Origin: Gymnorhina tibicen
Taxonomy: Eukaryota; Chordata; Aves; Passeriformes; Artamidae
NCBI GenBank assembly: GCA_013399875.1
Contig: VXAZ01004036.1
Coordinates: 173,680-237,679, forward strand
Reading direction: 5' to 3'
DNA: 64,000 nt
The position numbers and the translations under genes are program-made. The notes under the pieces are model-generated. The model made no database searches. It worked only from the letters and a program-made list of their open reading frames with translations, and was not told the DNA's origin. Below are positions 56,966 through 64,000 of this stretch, piece by piece (position 1 is the first letter of the stretch; each line of letters starts with the position of its first letter).

Positions 56966-57940
56966 CTGGTTTATGGTAACACAGGTTTATTTGAGATACT
57001 CTTTCACAGTTTAATTTTTTTAGGTAGCAAATCCTTTCTTTGGTTAACTGACCTCTTGTCTGGGGGATCCTGAGAAACACTCCAGGTTGGTGAACCAGCC
57101 TGTATGTCACTTTACTGAACAAAACTTACTGGGCATAATCAAAATTTACCCAAAATTTTATATTTTTTACCTCTTCTATGTGTTTGTGATCCCAGGATAA
57201 GAGTGCACATCAAATATTAACCCTAGAGCTTACAGGTAGATTTATTTTTGAAATGAGTTAATTATTTAACATTATCAGTTAGTTAAAAAAGCCCTGATTT
57301 GGTGGTTTGTCTATCAAAAGTGTGCAAATGCTTTATTCATTTATAGTTTCAAAATTGCCTTATGTTACTGGAGGGGAGGAGTTAAATCTCTGTGGACATT
57401 GTTCTTCTGCTAGCAAAAGAAAAAAAGCTTTAAAGAAATCATTTTAGGAACTGTCAGAAAATGCTGCAATGTTAAATTTTTATTATGTGAATAATAGTTA
57501 TTAATCTTTTCTTTTTTCATTTTTTTCCTGGATTGCTTTTATCTCTTAGTTTTGGCAATGGGATGTATTTTAACCACAATACCAGAAATGTTCCAAGTGA
57601 AACATATGTTTGGCCTATGACCACACAGACAACGTTCTTAAAAATGTGCAAGGCAAACACAATGGGGAAGCATAAAATCAGTCTCTGGAGTGGCAGGGGC
57701 ATTTAAGACATCAAAAGAAAGCAAAGTTATTGTTATAAAAGAGTCTTCAGATTCATGAAAGTATGTGCATAAAATGCTATACAAAAAAATAGCTTTTGTT
57801 GTCTTCCCCCCAGTCCCCTTTTATTCTGAAAGCTGAATTCTGTTAGAACTGAGTAGGATGAGTATTTGTGGGAGATAGCTTTCTCTTTTTTTGTTTAGTT
57901 TTGTTACCTCTTTCTGGTTTTTGGGTTTTTTTTTCCCCCA

Positions 57941-58069
57941 GAAGTGTTCCAGGCCAGGTTGGATAGGGCTTGGGGCAACCTGGTCTGGTGGAAGCATCCC
58001 TGCCCATGGCAGGGGTTTGGAACAAAATGGTCTTTGAGGTCCTTTCCCACCCAAAGCATTCTGTGATTA
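57941..58069 (+). mobile_element. CR1 LINE 3' fragment
   Basis: Plus orientation: 'gaagtgttccaggccaggtt', 'catccctgcccatggcaggg' and 'tcctttcccacccaaagcat', then 'tctgtgatta'. Confidence 0.94.
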
Positions 58070-60628
58070 TTTCAGAGTGAGAAACTTGCTCAGCTCACAT
58101 AAGCCCACAACTGACTCTCAGATTTGAGTCTGCTCTCAAATTCTTACAAGCAGCCACATCCTGCAGTTCCTTTAGCAAACTTCCTGGGATTTAAGATTAA
58201 ATGCACTTTTTGTTCTCTCTGAACATACCCTAATTGCAAGGTAGGGGCTTTTTTCTCAGAATTTTTGCTTCCAATCTGAATGCCACAACAAAATATGGAA
58301 CCTGCAGATCTCAGAGTAAATGTATTTTCCTCAACCCTCATTTCCCATTGATGCTCTTGGTCAGGACACTGATATTTTTACACTTCACTCTTCAGACAAA
58401 AGCTCACAGGTGACACCTGCAGTGCAGCCTGACCTTGCTCCTGAGAATTGCTTTAGAAATCCATCAAGAAGAAATCCATGGCTTAAGTTTCAGGAGGCTT
58501 TAATAAAAGGCTCTGCGTGTACATGTTTGGTAATGGAACAGAACTAATCTATACCATCTAATCATTTCAAACTTTTTTTTTTTTTTTAATTATCTGAATG
58601 TAATTTTGGAAATAGAATTTTGGCTTGATACTTTATAATATAAAGTACAGTGATTAATATTCCAATCATATCTGAAAGACTTTCTAATTTATGCCATATT
58701 TTGATTGGGGGTTGTGATAGATATTTTCAACAGTCTCCAGGGAAGCAAAATGCAGAATTGAGTGCAGATTATTCAAAATTGGTCTACAAGTTGATATATG
58801 TTCAAGTTCAATCTGTATAATTAAACAGTGACTATGACATTATTTTTTTTATTTCAGCAGAGATAATATATCACCCCCAAATGAATATAACTTTGTGCAT
58901 TATTACAGATTTGTGTACTATAAAGTATAAAATATTTTAGAAATGGAGTAGAACTGCAAAAGTTTGTCAGAGTACTAAATATATATAAGATGTATTGTAT
59001 GTACTTGCTTTTATTTAATCCAGATGTTTGTATTTTGCATACTTTCAGAGGTATTAAATAGGCAACATCAAAGAAAATTTATGGAGTAATGCAGGCAGAA
59101 GAAAATGCATAATGAAATGCTGGACAAAGACATCTTTACATTTGCTGTCAGAATGAATTATTGTTCTGAATACACATATCCCAACAGCATGAACTGCTGA
59201 TCAGCTTGCAAGGCACCCAGTTTAACTCCAGTGTTCATTTCTATGCCTAGAATGGTTTAAAGGTCTTTGTTTGTCACCCAAATATACATATTCTGGTCTT
59301 CTCCCTTCTTTGAAGATTATCACTATTTAAAGATCCAGAAAGACCCAGTCATTCTTTGTTTAATACCCATCAGGGACCTCTCTGACTATGCAGTTTTAAA
59401 ATGTGTTAAGGTAGGAGAAGTGTTAGTGCTGGGGAGGGGAAGGAGACAGGAAAATGTTACTATCCTTTTTTTTTCCCCTTCTCTGTTCTTTCTCTTGTCA
59501 GTGATTTCTGCTTTTTTTTCATAGATAATCTATAGCATGGGGTCTTCTTATTTTATGGGTTAAAATTAAGTTTAATTTATACAAGGGAAAAGAAGACCTT
59601 TTTCCTCCTTTCTCTGTGTTGGAGATTAATCTTAGTAAATATGGATTTACGGTGAGCTTTTATGCACCATCACATATTTCTCACTGGTAATTCAGGGCTC
59701 AGCTCTTCATCTCTTTCTGGCATGCCAAACTTTCTTTTTGAGAATCATATTACTATTAGAGACATTTGTTTTTAATATTAGAAGTGGAGGTTGCAGGTTC
59801 TCATTCATCAGGAGACATTACAATATGATGGGTTAGTGGCTGCTTTTTGGGACTTGGTGCTGTGTTTGTGCTCCAGGGAAAAAGGAGGGAGGCAAATATT
59901 TTAACACACCAAGTCACTTCTCTAACCTTTTAGAAATAGCACTTTAACATTAAAATCAAGATGTCTGTGAGGGTTGTGTGAATTATTGCCCAGAAATACC
60001 TTCTAACTTTCAGCAGCTGAAGTTAATGGAAGTGTAAACACACGTGTGACATATGTGTAAACTATTAATGTCTAGTTTTCAGTGCTGGCAAGTTTATTAG
60101 TTTTGATTGACTACACGCTCGTTAACTTTTGTGAATTTGTCTTTTCAGAAGGGAGACTTCAAAGGACAAATTTGATTTATTTTAAGAAAACCAACCAAAA
60201 CACCAAAACCCAACCCAAACAAACAAAAACCCCCTAACCCAACAAGTAACTGTAGACTGTTTCCTAAAGGTTTTTGTTTAGAGGAGGAACATTTCTGGTG
60301 TGACATTAAAGAAACCTGACGTAGGTCACAAGTAAATTTTTTAAGTATTAGCATTGCCACTGGCTCCCTGCCCTGTGCAGCACAGGCAGGAAATATGAGC
60401 CAAATCATGTTTTACTGAGCAGTTCCTATGGCTTTATACCTCTACAGATTTATGATTTGCTAAGCTTAGAGTTGTATCAATTAACTACAACACACTAAGG
60501 AGGGACAATGTGGTTTGTGTGCTGCGATACGTCCACAAATGTTTCTTAAAGAAAAAAATCTGACAGCTACCTCAATGACATTGCCTTCCAGAAATGTACC
60601 ATAACTTAATTTACTACTTATTTATTAG

Positions 60629-60825
60629 GATCAGGAAGAGGAGAGGGATGAAATTCCAGAATTCCTTGAGCCTCTTCTGGAGCTTAATGGCCAGTTTAAA
60701 GTTGCCTCGCCACAATACAGTGGTCCTTTGTTTCCTCCAGTGGTTTCTGCTCCTCAGCAGCCTGCTGATATTTTGGATGAACTGATTCAAAGGAGAGAAA
60801 CTATAGAAAACAGGTTGATAAATTG
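60629..60825 (+). CDS. KIAA0586: KIAA0586 coding exon 20
   Basis: Encodes DQEEERDEIPEFLEPLLELN, GPLFPPVVSAPQQPADILDE and LIQRRETIENRLINW. The human CDEIPDSEPILEFN and GPPFPPVASTFQPTADILD are aligned. Acceptor tattag at 60623-60628, donor gtgagt at 60826. 197 nt, two bases carried. Confidence 0.96.
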
Positions 60826-61025
60826 GTGAGTTGCAATTTAACAAAGCGGCAAAGAATATATATGGAAGAAGGAATGATTCCCTAATTATCCTTCTCTTTT
60901 TTTTGCCTCCGTTCCCTTACCCATTTTCCTTTGAGCTGCCTTGCATTTTATGTCAAGAATGCTCTTTTGTGTGCTTTTAGGTGTCTTGGTGTTTGCTGAT
61001 ACTTAAATGGGTTTTATTCTGCCAG

Positions 61026-61144
61026 GGTGGAACAAGAAATAATGGCAAAAATTATCAGTGAGATGTGCCCAGCTCAGAAGGAAACAGTGCCCAGCATTAG
61101 CAGCTCAGACAGTGAAGAGAATGAGGTTGTAACCCCTGACATTG
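61026..61144 (+). CDS. KIAA0586: KIAA0586 coding exon 21
   Basis: Encodes VEQEIMAKIISEMCPAQKET and VPSISSSDSEENEVVTPDI, matching human VEQEIMSRIISGLFP. Acceptor tgccag at 61020-61025, donor gtaagc at 61145. 119 nt, completes Trp (TG|G) at its start. Confidence 0.96.
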
Positions 61145-61725
61145 GTAAGCAGGAATTATTGTTCTCAGCAGATGGATTATCTCGATTTTTGGCTGGTTTT
61201 AACAAGCTGTGTAGGTGGCTGTTGCCTGAGCCTAAGGGTGGATAATGCTGAACCAGTGAAACTGTGAAAAGCAGCAGTGCACACCTGAATTTATGTTGAG
61301 ACAGAGCAAGTGTTACAAGGCCATTGAAATAAATTATCCAAAAAAAAAGAGAAAGAAGGCTTGGAATAACAGCACTGTACAAATCACCATCTGTTATTGG
61401 CCATCTAAATCACATTTGGCATTTTGCTGAGCCTGTAATGTTTGTTTACCTTTCTTTTGTTAATAGATATGTCAAAAATTTCTTCCATTATGAATGTGTG
61501 AGAATGGAGAGAAATGCATTTCTCCTGTGATGTCACTGCCCTTTGCTGTTGCTTTCTTTTATGCTCCTGATTTGTTTCTCTACTGTTGTTTATCTGGAAG
61601 GTTAAAAAAAGATCACTTTTTGCAAAGGAATGTTTAAAAGTTCATAGAGAGTGAGTGGCTGCAGTGCAGTACATGGATTTTAGAGGTGAGACCTGGCTGT
61701 GTGCTTCATGTTCCTTCATTTTCAG
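61145..61725 (+). other. KIAA0586 intron 21
   Basis: 581-base intron. Nothing recognised. The acceptor tttcag ends at 61725. Confidence 0.65.
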
Positions 61726-61910
61726 TTGAAGTCGCAGGTGGCGGAGGATTTCAGCTCTTTGTCAATGCTGGTGTCCCTGTGGACTCAGAAATGATAAATC
61801 ATTTTGTAAATGAAGCTCTCAGTGAAACCATTGCAACCATGCTGGGCGACAGTCAGGCTCAGAGAACAATTCCTGATGCAAATGTTCTTCCCAGCACAAG
61901 CACAGTGATG
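61726..61910 (+). CDS. KIAA0586: KIAA0586 coding exon 22
   Basis: Encodes [40 protein letters not shown] and [20 protein letters not shown]. It matches the human [20 protein letters not shown] and NEALAETIAVMLGD landmarks closely. Donor gtaaga at 61911. 185 nt, ends in phase 0. Confidence 0.96.
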
Positions 61911-63961
61911 GTAAGAGTCTGTTTTATTTAAGCTTTCCTGTTGAAGTTCTGAGGACTTGCAACTTAATTTCATGTTGTTGAAAGATAGCTCGTGTTATTT
62001 TCAACCAAAAATAATTATGCTGCTTTCTTGCAAACAAATGAGATATGAAGAAGCTAATTTCCTCATCTAAGAAGAAATGGAAGCTGAGAGAAATATTATT
62101 TTTGGTCTTACGGGCTTGCAGCCATTCTTTAACAACTGCTAAAATGACTATTAATTCTTTCTGAGTTTTGAGTTCGGTAGTTTTGAATAAATGCTTAATT
62201 GATTAGTAGAGCTTCCTGTAATACAGGATAATTTCCTGTCTTCCCTTTGATAATCAAATGACAGCTGGCTCTTACTTTGATAGCAACATGACTGTGCTGC
62301 AATCTGGTGTTGTGTAATGTCTTTGGGATGCTTGTGGAAATTGCTGTGCTTAGAAACCCAGCTATGGAAGGCTGTGTTGAAAGTGGGATCAGTCATTCTG
62401 CTCTGCTGCAGTGCAGTTAGACTGAAACACCTCCTCCTGCCTGCTGCAAGGGATAAATAGGTGGCTCTATAGGCAAAAGTAAAGGTTTCACTTCTGAGGG
62501 CTTAACCTCAGCCACCCTGCATCTCTTCCACTCCATTACAGATTGAGGAGGGCCTGATGTTCCTCTCAGCTTGTTCTTCTGATGCTCAGAAACCTCTTCT
62601 GTTGTTCATTCTACATTTACTCACCGCCCTTTTGTTTCTCTAGCAGCTTAAACTGAAATATTCTTTGGCTGAACTGGTTGGGTTTTCATGGCTATATATA
62701 TTTGTGCTCTTAAAGAGATTAGTTTTGTCCTCTTTGGCCTGTGTTTGATTAGCCTAAATAAAGCAATCATTCATATGTGGACCATGTTTTGACTCTTGCT
62801 GTTGGGCAGCACTTTGATGTTTTCCAGTTTAGATTGGTTTCAAGCACAGGTAACACTAAAATGCTAATAGACATTTTTAATAATAATGTGGTCTGCAAGA
62901 TGGGGTTTTCTCCGTGCTTTGTGCTGTAGTAGTGATTCTCTCCTGCCTTTACTGGAATCCCAGGCAGCTAATTATGGGGTTTTTTTAAGTCTTTCCACAT
63001 TTGTAGCATGATAGCACAAGTTAAAGGATAGTTAGCAAAGTTTTTTAAATTCTTTTTCCATTCGTGCTCAGCCTATAGCAGGAGTTCTTGAATATGTAGT
63101 TTATGCATTCTTGACTTCTCCCTTCCCATTGTGAATTTTCCTATCTAGTACTGAATTTCAGCTGTTACTGACTTCTTTGGTGTTCACAATGTCACACGGC
63201 TGGGTGTGAGCTGCCAAATGTGTTGGCAGGTTCCACTTTCCATGAGAAATTTTAATAAAAATCATCAGCCTGAGGACATACTCTTCAGAAACTAGCCTGG
63301 AAGTCTTCCTATAGCCTCACTGCCTTGTTTTCTTTATGAAATGTCAGAGAACAAAGCTGGAAAAAAATCTGCAAAGGTCCAGCATATTCCTCCATACAGT
63401 CCAAACAACAGCCATCATACTTGCTTGTCAGATTTATGTTCATTGCTGTCATCTTTTTAAGGAACATCACAGTTCTGTTTGTGCTTCTTTTAGTGCTTTG
63501 CTGTCTTGGTTATTGCTTTGTTTGTAATCTTCTTTTAAGCTGATTTTTCTTACCATGAAATCACCATACTGACTCAATTTTATCTGTGTCATGAAATATT
63601 TTCTTGCTTAGCATTGTCTCAAATGCTTTATTAAAATACATATAATAATAGAATTCATATTTAGACTGGACATTAGGGAACATTTCTTTACCAAAAGGGT
63701 GGTTAAACATGGGATTAACGGCTTCCTGGAGAGGTGGTTGGGATCCCAAACCTGTCAGTGTTTCAGAGGCATCTGGGCAATGCCCTTAACAACAAATTCC
63801 AGCTTTTGGTCAGCCCTGAACTGGTCAGGCAGTTGGGCTGGATGATGATTGTAGGTCCCTTCCAACTGAAATAGTCTGGTCTGTTCTATACATAATGATT
63901 TCCCAATTTAATTATTTTAGTGCCTAATTCAGTGGTTTTAATTTATTTTGTCCTGGTGCAG
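61911..63961 (+). other. KIAA0586 intron 22
   Basis: About 2.05 kb, with a sense variant-type CR1 at 63655-63890, about 70 bases before the next acceptor. Otherwise nothing recognised. Confidence 0.65.
63655..63890 (+). mobile_element. CR1 LINE 3' fragment (variant subfamily)
   Basis: Plus orientation: 'agactggacattagggaaca', 'cttcctggagaggtggttgg', 'cttttggtcagccctgaact' and 'gtaggtcccttccaactgaa', then 'atagtctggtctgttctata'. It shares its unusual 3' end with the copy at 47176. Confidence 0.92.
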
Positions 63962-64000
63962 CTTCCTAGAGGAGTTAGATCCATGAAGCAGCAGCTGTTC
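63962..64000 (+). CDS. KIAA0586: KIAA0586 next coding exon, 5' part (tentative, cut by window end)
   Basis: After the acceptor ctggtgcag (63961) an open frame in the required phase reads LPRGVRSMKQQLF to the last base. The splice site and phase fit. In human the chain continues YLPARVCTPLPTP, which agrees only at LP, so this could be a bird-specific or alternative exon, or no exon. Confidence 0.4.

Larger units (their letters stand above)
56410..60628 (+). other. KIAA0586 intron 19 (4.2 kb)
   Basis: Holds sense CR1 fragments at 56756-56965 and 57941-58069. The rest (about 58.1-60.6 kb) is AT-rich with nothing recognised. The human protein is continuous here (DVIQ|EEEK), so no missing exon is expected. 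Confidence 0.75.
34682..64000 (+). other. KIAA0586: KIAA0586 (TALPID3) gene, 5' and central part
   Basis: Twenty-two coding exons join in frame with consistent phases (about 1100 residues) and a tentative further exon is cut by the window end. TALPID3 is a large centriole-distal-end protein needed for ciliary vesicle docking, cilium formation and Hedgehog signalling. The chicken talpid3 mutant named it, and human mutations cause Joubert syndrome 23. The visible part includes the Ala-rich segment and coiled coil near residue 150-300, the highly conserved coiled coil reported as essential for centrosomal localisation (exons at 44962 and 46063), the [20 protein letters not shown] block, and the start of the C-terminal half. 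The last few hundred residues lie beyond base 64000. All CR1 copies within the gene are sense-oriented. Confidence 0.95.

Overview
This window is avian nuclear DNA. The evidence is three vertebrate genes broken by GT-AG introns, plus about 19 short, 5'-truncated CR1 LINE fragments (the dominant bird retrotransposon) ending in the typical ATTCTATGA-like 3' terminus. Overall base composition is modestly AT-rich, with one strong CpG island at about 33.9-34.97 kb that contains an 80-base assembly gap (34435-34514). I cannot name the species from the sequence.

Layout. (1) 1 to about 20.7 kb, plus strand: the 3' two-thirds of ARID4A (RBBP1). It enters in an intron at base 1, and 14 coding exons run from 3697 to the stop at 18755-18757, followed by a long AT-rich 3' UTR. 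About 975 codons are visible. They cover the ARID domain, an acidic/basic linker, the chromo-barrel domain, a large acidic exon with an LxCxE retinoblastoma-binding motif, and the C-terminal coiled-coil/basic segment. (2) About 20.7-27.1 kb: an intergenic stretch with no gene I can support. In human the small gene TOMM20L lies here. (3) About 27.1-34.3 kb, minus strand: complete TIMM9, with three coding exons (89 aa, twin CX3C intact) and a non-coding first exon inferred in the CpG island. (4) 34.68 kb to the end, plus strand: the 5' and central part of KIAA0586 (TALPID3), 22 supported coding exons plus a tentative one cut by the window edge (about 1100 codons). The order ARID4A, TIMM9 (opposite strand), KIAA0586 matches human 14q23 synteny.

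How they relate. TIMM9 and KIAA0586 are head to head and probably share one divergent CpG-island promoter. ARID4A and TIMM9 are convergent. The three proteins are not one pathway: ARID4A is a chromatin adaptor of SIN3/HDAC and RB complexes in the nucleus, Tim9 is an intermembrane-space chaperone of mitochondria, and TALPID3 is a centriolar protein needed for ciliogenesis and Hedgehog signalling.

I did not find a previously undescribed system here. The points most worth a second look are the short direct repeats with an E2F-like site beside the assembly gap in the divergent promoter; all 11 CR1 fragments in KIAA0586 being in sense orientation, several of them within 30-100 bases of a 3' splice site; a 63-nt symmetric exon in ARID4A; ambiguous splice-site choices in KIAA0586; and the apparent lack of TOMM20L. 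Exon boundaries were placed by hand from reading frame, splice dinucleotides, phase continuity and remembered human protein sequences. No alignment was run.
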